Shown here: piece by piece, positions 8,083-17,811 of the stretch
Numbering within the stretch: position 1 is the first letter of the stretch
Layout of the letters: every line of letters begins with the position of its first letter
Notes under the pieces: model-generated
Seen by the model: only the letters and a program-made list of their open reading frames with translations
Databases searched by the model: none
Told to the model about the DNA's origin: nothing
Made by a program: the position numbers and the translations under genes
From: Pseudophaeobacter leonis
GTDB lineage: Bacteria; Pseudomonadota; Alphaproteobacteria; Rhodobacterales; Rhodobacteraceae
DNA length: 58,235 nucleotides
Direction of reading: 5' to 3'
Assembly: GCF_002087335.1 (NCBI RefSeq)
Contig: NZ_MWVJ01000013.1
Location: 1 to 58,235 of the forward strand

Positions 8083-9831
8083 CTAATCCCGCCGAATGAC
8101 CCCGGCAATGGCGGCAGCGCCCAGGGCGGTGACGATCCAGCCAACCACAGTGAACCCCCAGCGCATCCACCAAAGATTCCAGCCCCATCGCCCGCGCGTG
8201 GTCGAGGGCGCCCAGGCGACCTCCTGCCCGATATTGACGATGGGAACCACCAGATCAAATCCATAGGCGAGGGCATTAAAGCTCTCATAATCGCGCCCCT
8301 TGCCGTGTTTATCAGACCAGATCCGCGCCGGGTTTGCGATAGCCTTATCCTCGGCCAATACCTGCCAATCGGTGGTTGCAAGGATCACATCGGAATTGGG
8401 CGCAAAATCCCCGGCGCGCCAGGCCATCTGGGACATACCTGCGGCAAGTGCCACCAGAATGAGCAATGTCCACAGGCTGTTAAAGGGTTGGTAGCCATAC
8501 CCAACCAGCCAGCGCAGCCCAAGGCTTTTTGTTTTCCACCACCAAATGCGCAGCTTGTCCTTGGCATTGAACCACTGCAAATCATATCGCAGCCCTCTCC
8601 GTGCCAATGCCAGTTGTGCGTCAGAGGGCCGGTTGGGGTGGTCCTTGGCGGCATCCATGCAAATGCGCAGACTTCGGTCGAAGTGTTTTTGAAAGTGTGA
8701 CTCGAACTTCTCGTCGCGGTGACTTTCCAAAAATTCAGTACCATTTTGCTTCACAACGCGCCGCAGTGCGCTGCGGTTTGCACGTAGGGTTTCAACCTCA
8801 GCCCATTCGCTGCGCCGGTGTCGAACCTCTCCTTCTATCAAAACGGTGCGCGCGTCACGGTCATGCCCCATACCGCGCAGCACCTTGGCCAGTTGCGTAT
8901 AGGGTTGCGGCGAGAATTCACCGTTCACCCGGTCGCCCTTACCCAACCACTGCAGCCGTGTCCCTGTGTCGCCGGGGTTGGTGATGTGATCATAGGTGAG
9001 TCCGGTCAGGGCCAATTTTTCAACCTTTTCCCAACTGCCCGGATCATCGGCGAGGGTGGCGAAATGGGCGCTGTTCAGATCCAGTTCGCCGCTGAACTCT
9101 GTGACATTTCGCCAAAAAAAGGCGTTAGCATGGGTGCCTTGCAGATGTAACGCAAGGCCCTCTTCTCCCAGAAGTATACACTTTTCGCAGGCGATCTGGC
9201 CGCCGATGTCGGCGCCTGAAATATCTACGGCTCCCGTGGCAGCAAACCCGTCGCAGAGAAAAACATCCCCTGCGATAGTTGCGCTCTGCGCATTAATAGC
9301 ATCCCCCTCGGTCACGGTGAAACGGCTACCTGTACAGTCGAGCTGCCCGCCGATGTCTGCACCGGCGAAATGGACGCGCCCGGTTGCCGCGAGGTCTTGG
9401 TTCAGAAGCACGCTGCCTGTAACTTTTACGCGCTGGGCCAAAAGGCCCTGGCTCAGATGACTTCCCCTCAGGCCGAGCTGTTCAAAGCGCGCGTTTCTTG
9501 CGGTGATCACTTGCTCAAAATGACAATGGATTAGGGTTGTTGCGCCCTTGGCCGTGGCAGAATCCAAATCCAGGGAATTTGCCACGTAGGCACCAGCCAG
9601 CTTTACGCCCCGGTCATGTACCACGCAATCGTCGCAGCCGCCGGTGATCAGATAGCGCAGCAGGTCGGCGCCGATTGTACGCGCAGCGCTGGGCGTTGCG
9701 GGTCGCGTGCCGTCACCAAGGGTGCATGGCTGCCCAAGCTTGCAACAGTCAATCAGCTGTTCCTCTGCAGGGGTCAGATCGCCGGCTTTGCGGGCCTCTT
9801 CAATATCGTCCCATGTTCGAATGCTACGCAT
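8083..9831 (-). CDS. Uncharacterised membrane protein with N-terminal beta-helix-like repeats
   Basis: A 582-residue protein. Residues roughly 60-270 are imperfect repeats of about 20-25 residues with periodic small and aliphatic positions (VKVTGSVLLNQDLAATGRVHFAGADIGGQLDCTGSRF and the related DVFLCDGFAATGAVDISGADIGGQIACEKC), which suggests a right-handed beta-helix. A charged helical middle follows (GHDRDARTVLIEGEVRHRR, RLWWWKTK-like residues), then a hydrophobic helix (NSLWTLLILVALAAGMSQMAW), an extracytoplasmic loop and a final helix (GFTVVGWIVTALGAAAIAGVI). ATG 9831 gives MRSIRTWDDIEEARKAGDLTPAEEQLI, a natural start. Related proteins are sometimes labelled 'membrane-associated oxidoreductase', but I see no cofactor motif. 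Function unknown. Confidence 0.7.
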   Translation of the reverse strand: MRSIRTWDDIEEARKAGDLTPAEEQLIDCCKLGQPCTLGDGTRPATPSAARTIGADLLRYLITGGCDDCVVHDRGVKLAGAYVANSLDLDSATAKGATTLIHCHFEQVITARNARFEQLGLRGSHLSQGLLAQRVKVTGSVLLNQDLAATGRVHFAGADIGGQLDCTGSRFTVTEGDAINAQSATIAGDVFLCDGFAATGAVDISGADIGGQIACEKCILLGEEGLALHLQGTHANAFFWRNVTEFSGELDLNSAHFATLADDPGSWEKVEKLALTGLTYDHITNPGDTGTRLQWLGKGDRVNGEFSPQPYTQLAKVLRGMGHDRDARTVLIEGEVRHRRSEWAEVETLRANRSALRRVVKQNGTEFLESHRDEKFESHFQKHFDRSLRICMDAAKDHPNRPSDAQLALARRGLRYDLQWFNAKDKLRIWWWKTKSLGLRWLVGYGYQPFNSLWTLLILVALAAGMSQMAWRAGDFAPNSDVILATTDWQVLAEDKAIANPARIWSDKHGKGRDYESFNALAYGFDLVVPIVNIGQEVAWAPSTTRGRWGWNLWWMRWGFTVVGWIVTALGAAAIAGVIRRD

Positions 9832-9992
9832 GACGCCCCCTGACCCAAGGGTTGCAAACCTAAGGCGGGGATCGCGTTGATGCAAGATTGCGGTTTGAGG
9901 CGTGATCGGGCTGTGGCCCCCCTTGTGATGCCGGGCGGCTTGCGCCATCAATTGGCCAGTTTCGCCAACCAGTCACCTCAAGGAGATGCCCC

Positions 9993-10724
9993 ATGACCCA
10001 GCCCATCTATGCCATCGGTGACATTCACGGACAACTCGGGATGCTACAGGACGCATTGGCGCGGATTGAGGCAGATGGCGGCCCGGACGCGCGGGTGGTT
10101 TTTCTGGGGGATTACACCGATCGCGGGCCGGACTCAAAAGGCGTGATTGAGCTCTTGTCGCAGGGGCTGGAGGCCGGGCGCAACTGGGTTTGCCTTTTGG
10201 GCAATCACGACCGGATGTTTTCGATGTTCATCGAGGAGTATCCGCGTAATGACGCCCGCCTTCTGGTGGGATACCACTGGCTGCATGATCACATCGGTGG
10301 GGTCGAGACGTTGCAATCCTACGGGCTGCAGCTGACTGATAGCACCCGGATATACGAGCTGCATGCCGAGGTGCTGCAAGCGGTTCCCGATCACCACCGC
10401 AGCTTTCTGGACGCGCTGCCAGACTACCATCAGGAGGGGGAGCTGTTGTTTGTGCATGCAGGCATTCGCCCCGGCGTTGCGCTGCAGGATCAGAGCCAGG
10501 AAGACAAGATCTGGATCCGTCAGGAGTTTTTGAACGATCAGACAGAGCACCCCTGGCTGGTGGTGCATGGCCATACGCAAATCCCCGCACCCGAGCATCG
10601 CGGCAACCGGGTGAATCTTGATTCCGGAGCCGGATTTGGGCGGCCTCTGACAGCGGCGGTCTTTGAGGGGCAGCAATGCTGGGTCCTGACGCCTGAAGGG
10701 CGCAAGGCCCTGATCTGCGAATGA
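9993..10724 (+). CDS. Calcineurin-like metallophosphoesterase (serine/threonine phosphatase type)
   Basis: A 243-residue enzyme with the full metallophosphoesterase set: GDIHG (residues 8-12), GDYTDRG (about 39-45), GNHDR (about 70), FVHAG and VHGHT near 190. It belongs to the bacterial PPP/ApaH-like branch, which removes phosphate from phosphoproteins or cleaves diadenosine tetraphosphate; sequence alone does not separate these. The start at ATG 9993 has AAGGAG 8 bases upstream. It is alone on its strand, diverges from the beta-helix gene, and faces tdh across a 230-base non-coding stretch. Confidence 0.85.
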   Translation: MTQPIYAIGDIHGQLGMLQDALARIEADGGPDARVVFLGDYTDRGPDSKGVIELLSQGLEAGRNWVCLLGNHDRMFSMFIEEYPRNDARLLVGYHWLHDHIGGVETLQSYGLQLTDSTRIYELHAEVLQAVPDHHRSFLDALPDYHQEGELLFVHAGIRPGVALQDQSQEDKIWIRQEFLNDQTEHPWLVVHGHTQIPAPEHRGNRVNLDSGAGFGRPLTAAVFEGQQCWVLTPEGRKALICE

Positions 10725-10789
10725 GCCTGCGTTAAAGTTCCAGAAAACCTTTTCGTCTGACGTGTTTAGTGTTCGGTGGTGAAGAATTC

Positions 10790-10880
10790 CCCCTATGGTA
10801 GAGCTGTGGCCGGCGACTCGGTAATGAGTGTTTGTGTAGCAGGAGTCCTCGGCTCCTCGTGTTGTCGCCGGTCCGTTTCC
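10790..10880. ncRNA. Structured non-coding element, candidate small RNA
   Basis: Lies between two convergent genes, where no promoter or leader is required. GGCCGGCGAC (10808-10817) pairs with GTCGCCGGTC (10864-10873), a 10-bp stem with one G-U pair. It encloses a second hairpin, AGGAG (10841-10845) with CTCCT (10853-10857). I recognise no known family; it lacks the SRP, tmRNA and RNase P core motifs. Strand is uncertain. It may be a small RNA or simply a transcript-end structure. Confidence 0.35.
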
Positions 10881-10956
10881 CCATCCATTTCCCGGTCCGC
10901 TTCTTCTGAGGGCCAGTACGTTTGAGAGTCTGGGCGAAGGTGCAAAGCTGCGACCC

Positions 10957-11999
10957 TTAGGTCCAGTCCAGCACCACCTTGCCGCTGTTGCCTGACCTCA
11001 TCGCGGCAAAGCCTGCTTCAAACTCATCGACGCCAAAACGATGGGTGATGACCGCGCTCACATCCAGGCCGTTTTGCAACATGGCAATCATCTTGTACCA
11101 GGTCTCAAAGATCTCGCGCCCATAGACGCCCTTGAGGGTCAGAGCCTTGAACACGATGCGGCTCCAGTCTACCGGGGATTTGCCCGGCGGGATGCCCAGC
11201 AGCGCAATGCGCCCGCCCATCACCAGCGCCTCGACCATCTGGTCCAGCGCAAGCTGGTTGCCCGACATCTCAAGCCCGACATCAAATCCCTGACGCATGC
11301 CCAGCTCATGGATCACATCGTTCAGGTCTTCGTGTGCGACGTTGACAGGCCGCACGTTGGCGACCCTGGCGGCCAGCTCTAGCCGGCCGGGGTTTACATC
11401 GGTGATGGCCACATGGCGCGCCCCGGCATGGCGGGCCACGGCAGCCGCCATGATGCCAATAGCCCAGCACCGGTGATCAGCACGTCTTCGCCCACCAAAT
11501 CAAAGCTGAGCGCGGTATGCACCGCGTTGCCAAGCGGGTCGAGGATGGCGCCGATGTCGTCAGAAATATCGTCCGGCAGCGGCACCACATTAAAGGCGGG
11601 CAGGCGGAGATACTGCGCAAAGGCACCCTGCTCGTTGACGCCAATGCCACGGGTTTCGGGGTCCAGATGGAACTTTCCGGCGCGGCTTTGCCGGGACTGA
11701 TGCCCGATCAGGTGACCCTCGCCCGAGCACCGTTGCCCAAGTGTGAGGTCGGTGACATTGCGCCCCAGCTCGACAATCTCACCGGCGAATTCATGCCCGG
11801 TGATCAGAGGCACAGGCACGGTTTTTTGCGCCCAGGCATCCCAGTTCCAGATATGCACATCAGTGCCGCAGATGCCGGTCTTGTTCACCTTGATCAGCAC
11901 ATCGTCTGGGCCGATCTCTGGCACCGGTGCCTGCACCATCCAAAGCCCTTCTGTGGGGCGCGATTTCTCTAGCGCCTTCATGGTGTTTGTGCGGGTCAT
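10957..11999 (-). CDS. tdh: L-threonine 3-dehydrogenase, frameshifted as read
   Basis: Medium-chain, zinc-dependent dehydrogenase of about 347 residues converting L-threonine to 2-amino-3-ketobutyrate with NAD+. Catalytic-zinc ligands are Cys44 ([12 protein letters not shown]) and His69-Glu70 (ITGHEFAGE). [10 protein letters not shown] and FETWYKM are typical of Tdh. The structural-zinc loop that has four cysteines in E. coli Tdh reads [21 protein letters not shown] here, with none. The frame breaks near 11463: one missing base in a CC run turns [13 protein letters not shown] into two pieces. ATG 11999 overlaps the kbl stop (ATGA), so kbl and tdh are translationally coupled and the two proteins act in sequence. 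Confidence 0.93.
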
Positions 12000-13198
12000 G
12001 TGATGATCCCCAAATCGCGGCCCACTTTGCCAAAGGCCTGCAAGGCGCGGGTCAGCTCGGCGCGGGTGAGGGCGGCATTCATCTGGGTACGGATGCGGGC
12101 CTGACCCCGTGGCACCACCGGAAAGAAAAACCCCGAGCCAGAGACGCCCTCGTCAAACAGCCGCGCCGCCATATCCTGCGCCAGTTGGGCCTCGCCCAGC
12201 ATCACGGGCACGATGGGGTGCTCGCCGGGCAGCAAATCAAACCCCAGCTCCGTCAGGCCAGCGCGCCAAAACCTGGTGTTTTCAAACAGCTGTGCGCGCA
12301 GCTCAGCGCCTTCTTCTACCAGTGAGATGGCCTCAAGCCCGGCAGCCACGATGGAGGGCGGCAGCGAATTGGAGAACAAATAGGGCCGCGCCCGCTGCCG
12401 CAGCAGGTCGATCACTGGCTGCGGCCCGGCGATATAGCCGCCAATGGCCCCTACCAGTGCTTTGCCCAATGTCCCGGTGAGAATATCCACATCGACGCCA
12501 AAATGATCCGGCGTGCCCGCGCCATTTGGCCCCATGAACCCGGTGGCGTGGCAATCATCGACCATGACCACGGCGTCATATTTGTCGGCCAGCGCGCGGA
12601 TTTCTGGCAGCTTTGCCAGATAGCCATCCATCGAGAACACCCCGTCGGTGGCGATCATGATATGGCGCGCTCCGTCCGCGCGGGCCTGTTTCAGCCAGGC
12701 CTCAAGATCGTTCATATCGCTGTTGAGGTAGCGGTAGCGCTTTGCCTTGCACAGACGTACGCCATCGATAATGGACGCATGATTCAGGCTGTCCGAGATA
12801 ATGGCATCCTCAGGCCCCAAAAGCGGCTCGAACAACCCGCCATTGGCGTCAAAACAGGCGGCAAAAAGGATGGCATCGTCCTTGTTCAGGAAGCTGGCCA
12901 GACGCTGCTCCAGCTGGCGGTGGATGTCCTGCGTGCCGCAGATAAAGCGGACCGAGGCCATGCCAAATCCCTTATCGTCCATCACGCCCCGCGCCGCTGC
13001 AATCAGATCGGGGTGGTCGGCAAGGCCCAGGTAGTTATTGGCGCAAAGGTTGATGCCCTGATGCGTCGCGCCAGCAGAATCCGTTACCGCGATTTCGCCG
13101 CCTTGTGGCGAGGTGATCATTCGTTCCCGCTTATAGAGGCCATCAGCCTCAATCTGGGTCAGCGTTTCAGAGATGTCGTTCAGAAATGCGGTGCTCAT
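11996..13198 (-). CDS. kbl: Glycine C-acetyltransferase (2-amino-3-ketobutyrate CoA ligase)
   Basis: A 400-residue PLP enzyme (alpha-oxoamine synthase family) that splits 2-amino-3-ketobutyrate with CoA into glycine and acetyl-CoA. The Schiff-base lysine is K246 in [23 protein letters not shown] holds the cofactor Asp and His; [12 protein letters not shown] is the N-terminal signature. ATG 13198 has AAGGAG about 10 bases upstream. It is first in the kbl-tdh pair. Upstream is a 167-base gap with an inverted repeat, then an XRE-cupin regulator on the same strand, a plausible controller. Confidence 0.96.
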   Translation of the reverse strand: MSTAFLNDISETLTQIEADGLYKRERMITSPQGGEIAVTDSAGATHQGINLCANNYLGLADHPDLIAAARGVMDDKGFGMASVRFICGTQDIHRQLEQRLASFLNKDDAILFAACFDANGGLFEPLLGPEDAIISDSLNHASIIDGVRLCKAKRYRYLNSDMNDLEAWLKQARADGARHIMIATDGVFSMDGYLAKLPEIRALADKYDAVVMVDDCHATGFMGPNGAGTPDHFGVDVDILTGTLGKALVGAIGGYIAGPQPVIDLLRQRARPYLFSNSLPPSIVAAGLEAISLVEEGAELRAQLFENTRFWRAGLTELGFDLLPGEHPIVPVMLGEAQLAQDMAARLFDEGVSGSGFFFPVVPRGQARIRTQMNAALTRAELTRALQAFGKVGRDLGIIT

Positions 13199-13237
13199 AG
13201 CGGGAAACTCCTTGTCCGTGGAATCGCATCTACCATA

Positions 13238-13288
13238 ACGGATAAGATTCCCAAATAGGAGAATTCATTATTGCGGACAAGTATCCGT
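13238..13288. promoter_or_regulatory. Inverted repeat upstream of kbl, candidate operator
   Basis: ACGGATA (13238-13244) and TATCCGT (13282-13288) are perfect 7-base complements about 40-90 bases upstream of the kbl start; GATAAG occurs again near 13303. The spacing would suit two operator half-sites, possibly for the adjacent XRE-cupin protein. Assignment is inferred. Confidence 0.35.
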
Positions 13289-13365
13289 GAAGGTGGATTT
13301 TTGATAAGGAGTTCGGTGGGAAGAAAGGCAATTCAGGGCATCAGCCCGTCCTGTCGGGCAATTCG

Positions 13366-13932
13366 TCAGGCATTTTTCACAATCAAAAACACCCGAGCAG
13401 CCCCGTTTGGTGCGCTGATCGCGTGGCTTACATCAGCGGCATAGCGGGCGGTGTCGCCTGCACTCAGCTCATCTGTGGCACTGCCGGATGTCACCTTGAT
13501 CACGCCCTCAAGCACAGTCAGCTGTTCCACAGCCCCGCGGGTATGAGGCTGGCTGGTCAGGGCGCCGCCCTGGTCAAACCGGATGTCATAGACCTCATGG
13601 CCGCCGGCCTCTTCGGGGGGTGACAGGATGCGGATGCGGCAGCCTTCGCCGATGTTTTCGATCTTGGGGACATCCACAGCGCGCAGGACTTCGATGCGGT
13701 CCTGGCTGTCACCAGCCTCGAGAAGGCCGGCAAAATCCACCTGCAGCGCGCGGGTGAGGTTCCACAGGGTGGCAATGGTCGGCGAGCTCTCGCCGCGCTC
13801 GATCTGGCTGACCATTGAGCGCGACACCCCCGACAGATTGGAGACCGCCTCAAGGGAAAGCCCCTGGGCGCGCCGTGCCTCTTTCAGGCGGGCGGGCAGC
13901 AGTGTCAGGATATCGTCTGTATCTTCCGTCAT
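13366..13932 (-). CDS. XRE-family transcriptional regulator with C-terminal cupin domain
   Basis: A 188-residue protein. Residues about 15-70 form a helix-turn-helix (RLKEARRAQGLSLEAVSNLSGVSRSMVSQIERGESSPTIATLWNLTRAL). Residues about 110-185 form a cupin barrel (GALTSQPHTRGAVEQLTVLEGVIKVTSG, LSAGDTARYAADVSHAI) that would bind a small effector. The start is ATG 13932 (MTEDTDDILTLLPARL). It sits between the thiolase gene, which it diverges from across about 120 bases, and kbl, on its own strand. It could control either; threonine or acetyl-CoA metabolism is a guess from context. Confidence 0.88.
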   Translation of the reverse strand: MTEDTDDILTLLPARLKEARRAQGLSLEAVSNLSGVSRSMVSQIERGESSPTIATLWNLTRALQVDFAGLLEAGDSQDRIEVLRAVDVPKIENIGEGCRIRILSPPEEAGGHEVYDIRFDQGGALTSQPHTRGAVEQLTVLEGVIKVTSGSATDELSAGDTARYAADVSHAISAPNGAARVFLIVKNA

Positions 13933-14054
13933 AACAGACGTCCTGCGGCTCCTGAGGCAAATTGTCAATGACGGGACGTCCTCAGCAGCCGGGGGCAGAC
14001 AGCGCCATGCTGCATCTGCATAATGCGCGCAACTGACTCGTGAGGAGAGAGATC

Positions 14055-15230
14055 ATGACCGATATCGTCATTCTGGATGGCGCGCGCACCGCCATTGGTA
14101 CTTTTGGTGGCGCGCTTGCCAATACTGCCCCTATTGATCTGGCCACGGTGGCCTCAAAGGCGGCGATGGAACGTTCCGGCGTTGACCCGGCACTGATTGG
14201 TCATGTGGTCTTTGGCCATGTCATCAACACAGAGCCGCGCGACATGTACCTGTCCCGCGTGGCAGCGATGCAGGCCGGTGTGCCCCATGGGACGCCCGCT
14301 ATGAATGTGAACCGGCTTTGTGGATCGGGCGCGCAGGCGCTGGTCTCGGGCATCCAGGCCCTGATGCTGGGCGATGCGGATTATGCGCTGACAGGTGGGG
14401 CCGAGAACATGTCGCGCAGCCCCTTCATCATGCCCTCGGCCCGCTGGGGTCAGAAGATGGGGGATGCGGCCTCGCTCGACATGATGCTGGGCGCGTTGAA
14501 CTGCCCCTTTGGCACCGGCCATATGGGTGTGACAGCGGAAAACGTCGCGGATGAGCACGAGATCAACCGCGAGCAGATGGATGAATTTGCCCTCGCCAGC
14601 CAGCAGCGCGCAGCGGCGGCCATTGCGGCCGGGTATTTCAGCAGCCAAATCACTCCGGTTGAGGTCAAAGTGAAGCGCGACATGGTTGCCTTTGAGGTCG
14701 ACGAGCATCCCAAAGGCACCTCGATCGAGGCGCTGGCGGGACTTCGGGCCGTATTCAAGAAAGATGGTCGCGTCACAGCCGGCAATGCGTCGGGCATCAA
14801 TGATGGTGCCGCCGCTCTGGTGCTGGCGCGTGGTGACGCGGCTGAGAAGGCGGGCCTGAAACCGAAAGCACGCATCCTGGGCTACGCCCATGCCGGTGTG
14901 CGCCCCGAAGTCATGGGCATTGGTCCGGTGCCCGCGGTGCAGAACCAGCTGGCCAAAACCGGTCTGAAGGCGAGCGATTTTGACGTGATCGAAAGCAACG
15001 AGGCCTTTGCTTCGCAGGCGCTGGCGGTCAACAAGGAGCTGGGTCTGGATCCCGCCAAGGTCAACCCAAATGGCGGTGCTATCGCTCTGGGCCACCCGGT
15101 TGGAGCCACTGGCGCCATCATCACGCTGAAAGCTCTGTATGAGGTGGAGCGGACTGGTGGCACAAAAGCTTTGATCACCATGTGCATCGGTGGCGGTCAG
15201 GGGATTGCCCTGGCGATTGAACGCCTTTGA
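14055..15230 (+). CDS. Acetyl-CoA C-acetyltransferase (thiolase)
   Basis: A 391-residue biosynthetic-type thiolase condensing two acetyl-CoA (or cleaving acetoacetyl-CoA). The nucleophilic cysteine is C89 (NRLCGSGAQAL), with His347 (ALGHPVGATGA) and the second active-site cysteine C377 (MCIGGGQG). Length and spacing match the Zoogloea-type enzyme of polyhydroxybutyrate or acetoacetate metabolism. ATG 14055 follows GAGGAGAG. It diverges from the XRE-cupin gene. No phaB or other partner is adjacent, so the pathway is open. Confidence 0.93.
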   Translation: MTDIVILDGARTAIGTFGGALANTAPIDLATVASKAAMERSGVDPALIGHVVFGHVINTEPRDMYLSRVAAMQAGVPHGTPAMNVNRLCGSGAQALVSGIQALMLGDADYALTGGAENMSRSPFIMPSARWGQKMGDAASLDMMLGALNCPFGTGHMGVTAENVADEHEINREQMDEFALASQQRAAAAIAAGYFSSQITPVEVKVKRDMVAFEVDEHPKGTSIEALAGLRAVFKKDGRVTAGNASGINDGAAALVLARGDAAEKAGLKPKARILGYAHAGVRPEVMGIGPVPAVQNQLAKTGLKASDFDVIESNEAFASQALAVNKELGLDPAKVNPNGGAIALGHPVGATGAIITLKALYEVERTGGTKALITMCIGGGQGIALAIERL

Positions 15231-15260
15231 TCTGACAGGCCAGTGATCTGACAGGCCAGT
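15229..15260 (+). repeat. 16-bp tandem repeat over the thiolase stop codon
   Basis: Two exact copies of GATCTGACAGGCCAGT, plus a partial third (GATCTGGC), begin inside the thiolase stop codon. Probably a local duplication without function. Confidence 0.6.
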
Positions 15261-15303
15261 GATCTGGCGGGAGTGTGAGCTGGAGTGCGTGTGAGTTTTG
15301 TTG

Positions 15304-15368
15304 GAGGGGCTTTGCCCCTCTGGCCCGTTGGGCCATTCACCCCAAGGTATTTATTGCAAGATGAATAA
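15304..15368. repeat. Dispersed intergenic repeat with two hairpins, copy 2
   Basis: GAGGGGC-ttt-GCCCCTC (15304-15320) is followed by TGGCCC-gtt-GGGCCA (15321-15335), then CACCCCAAGGTATTTATTGCAAGATGAA. Related arrangements ending in a GTATTT...AGATGA tail are, as I recall, common between genes of this family; a weaker tail recurs near 56872. The first hairpin could also end thiolase transcription. Confidence 0.5.
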
Positions 15369-15425
15369 AGGAAAGGGCGCGGCGGGCTATGGCTGCGCCC
15401 TTTCTGTTATCTGCCATGCTAACTG

Positions 15426-16948
15426 TCAGAACAGGTGTGTGGTGAGCAGGGTGAGAAGGATTCCTGCGCTCAGGCCGAGCGCGATGCCTGCCCAGGGCTG
15501 TCTTTTTTGATCTGATGTTGGCTCTTGCGCCTGGGCGATCAGGATCTTTTCCATCAGCGCAGGCAGGCGAGGGCCAAAGCGGGACATGATCTTGGCTGTT
15601 TTCATCAGGTCCGAGGCGATGGCGCGGGGGCCAATGCTCTTTTTGATGTAGTCCTCGACCACGGGATGGGCCACTTCCCAGATATTGATTTTGGGGTCCA
15701 GCGAGCGTGCGACGCCTTCAACAACCACCATGGTGCGCTGCAGCAGGATCAGCTCGGTGCGGGTCTCCATGCCAAAGCGTTCAGTGACCTCGAAGAGGTA
15801 GTTCAGCAGGTTGCCCATGGAGATATGGCTGGCATCCATGCCAAAGATCGGCTCACCAACGGCACGAATGGCGCGGGCGAATTCATCCACGTCGCGGTCG
15901 GCTGGCACATAGCCCGCCTCCAAATGCACCTCGGCCACGCGTTTGTAGTCGCGTTTGATAAAGCCAAAGAGGATCTCGGCGTAGACCCGGCGGGTGTATT
16001 CATCAATGTGACCCATGATGCCAAAGTCAAAGGCGATGATATCGCCATTGGCGGCGACCTTGAGATTGCCCTGATGCATATCGGCGTGGAAATAGCCGTC
16101 GCGCAGGGCATGGCGCAGGAACAATGACAACACCCGTTCGCCCAGAACACGCCTATCATGGCCAGCCGCGTCCAGGGCTGCATTGTCGCCCAGAGCGACG
16201 CCATCGGCCCAATCCAGGGTCATCACCCGGCGCGCTGAGGCATCCCAGCGGATGCGGGGCAGCTGAAAGCCGGTGTCCCAACAGTTTTGGCGGCAAATTC
16301 CGAGGCGGCCGAGCTTTCCAGTCGCAGGTCCAGCTCTCCCTGTACCACCCCATCAAAATGCTCGATCACCTCAAGCGGACGCAGGCGGCGCGCCCCGGGA
16401 GCAAAGAGGTCGACGATGCGGGCGGCAAAATAGAAGGCATCTACATCCTTGTTAAAGGCGCGCTCAAGGCCCGGACGAAGCACCTTTACCGCCACATCCT
16501 CGCCGGTTTCCGTCAGACGGGCCCGATGCACCTGGGCGATTGAGGCGGCGGCAATCGGCTCGCTGAACTCAGAAAACACCTCTGCCAGGGGACGGCCCAG
16601 CTCGCGTTCCACCTCGGCCATGGCCGAGGCGCGCGAAAAAGGCGGCAGCTGGTCCTGCAACACGCGCAACTGCAGCGCCATTTCCTCGCCAACCACATCG
16701 GGACGGGTCGAAAGCACCTGGCCGAATTTGATATAGGCCGGACCCAGCGCCGTCAGCGCCCGGGTGGCGGGCGGCATGTTTGGATCCCCTTTGTAGCCCA
16801 GCCATTGAAAGGGCCAGCCCAGCGTATAGGCCAGCACCCGCAAAGGGGCCGGCGCGTCAAAGGCGTCCAGCACCACCTTCATGGCGCCGGTGCGCACCAT
16901 GGTGGCGCCGGTACGGATCAGACGGATAATATTATGTGGGCCGCGCAT
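15426..16948 (-). CDS. ubiB: UbiB protein-kinase-like ubiquinone biosynthesis protein, frameshifted as read
   Basis: Membrane-associated ABC1/UbiB ATPase of about 508 residues needed for ubiquinone synthesis. Signatures are YIKFGQVLSTRPD (KxGQ), the A-rich loop AAASIAQVHRA, the ATP-binding Lys in DVAVKVLRPG, FHADMHQGNL and IIAFDFGIMG. A C-terminal hydrophobic helix (IALGLSAGILLTLLTTHLF) anchors it. The frame breaks near 16286: one missing T in a TTTT run (an A on the coding strand) separates SEFAAK from the following CWDTGFQLPRIRWDASARRV. The start is ATG 16948, 3 bases after the ubiE stop, so it is in an operon with ubiE. Confidence 0.92.
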
Positions 16949-16951
16949 CGT

Positions 16952-17704
16952 CTAGATTTTCCAGCCAGAGTGCAGGGCTGCGATGCCCAGCGACAGGTTG
17001 CGGTATTTTGCATTGGCAAAGCCCGCCGTCTTTACCATCTGCAGAAAGGTCTCCTGATCGGGGAAGTTGCGGATGGATTCCACCAGGTACTGGTAGCTGT
17101 CGTAGTCGCCCGCGATGAGTTTTCCCATGCGGGGAATCACGTTGAAACTATAGAGATCATAGAGTTTTTGCATGCCGTCATTGGGCAGCTGGCTGAATTC
17201 CAGCACCATCAGGCGGCCACCGGGTTTGAGCACGCGGTAAGCCTCGTTCAGGGCCTCCTGCGGGCGGGTGACGTTCCGGATGCCAAAGGAGATGGTGTAG
17301 ACGTCGAATGTATTGTCCTTGAACGGTAGCGCCATCGCGTCACCAGTGACCCAATCTAGGCTATCGGCCATCTGTTCGGCCTCGGCGCGTTTGCGTCCCT
17401 CGATCAGCATGGGGGCTGTGAGGTCCAGCACGGTGGAGTGGCCCTGACCTGCGCGTTTCAAAAACCGGAACGAGATATCGCCGGTGCCGCCGGCCACATC
17501 CAGCAGGCGCTGGCCGGGACGTGGCGCCAGCCAGTCCATCATCGCGTCTTTCCAGACCCGGTGGATACCCATGCTCATCACATCATTCATGATGTCATAT
17601 TTCGAGGCCACCGAATTGAATACGCCCTGCACCCGGCCTGCTTTTTCATGCTCGGGCACGGTTTCAAAGCCAAAATGGGTGGTACTGTCTGATCTGTCGC
17701 TCAT
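16952..17704 (-). CDS. ubiE: Ubiquinone/menaquinone methyltransferase
   Basis: A 250-residue SAM-dependent C-methyltransferase acting on the polyprenyl-benzoquinol ring in ubiquinone synthesis. SAM motif I is [11 protein letters not shown] (residues 67-77). UbiE signatures are [18 protein letters not shown] and [27 protein letters not shown]. It is first of a ubiE-ubiB pair and diverges from mutM across 107 bases. Confidence 0.97.
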   Translation of the reverse strand: MSDRSDSTTHFGFETVPEHEKAGRVQGVFNSVASKYDIMNDVMSMGIHRVWKDAMMDWLAPRPGQRLLDVAGGTGDISFRFLKRAGQGHSTVLDLTAPMLIEGRKRAEAEQMADSLDWVTGDAMALPFKDNTFDVYTISFGIRNVTRPQEALNEAYRVLKPGGRLMVLEFSQLPNDGMQKLYDLYSFNVIPRMGKLIAGDYDSYQYLVESIRNFPDQETFLQMVKTAGFANAKYRNLSLGIAALHSGWKI

Positions 17705-17811
17705 GTGGCTTGCCGTTTTCTAAGGATCGCCCCACTTATAGGAGGCTGGAGGGCAGGCACAATGCGGCCCTTGTGTAATGCTCTATGTAATACTCCGTGA
17801 GGAATGATGTA

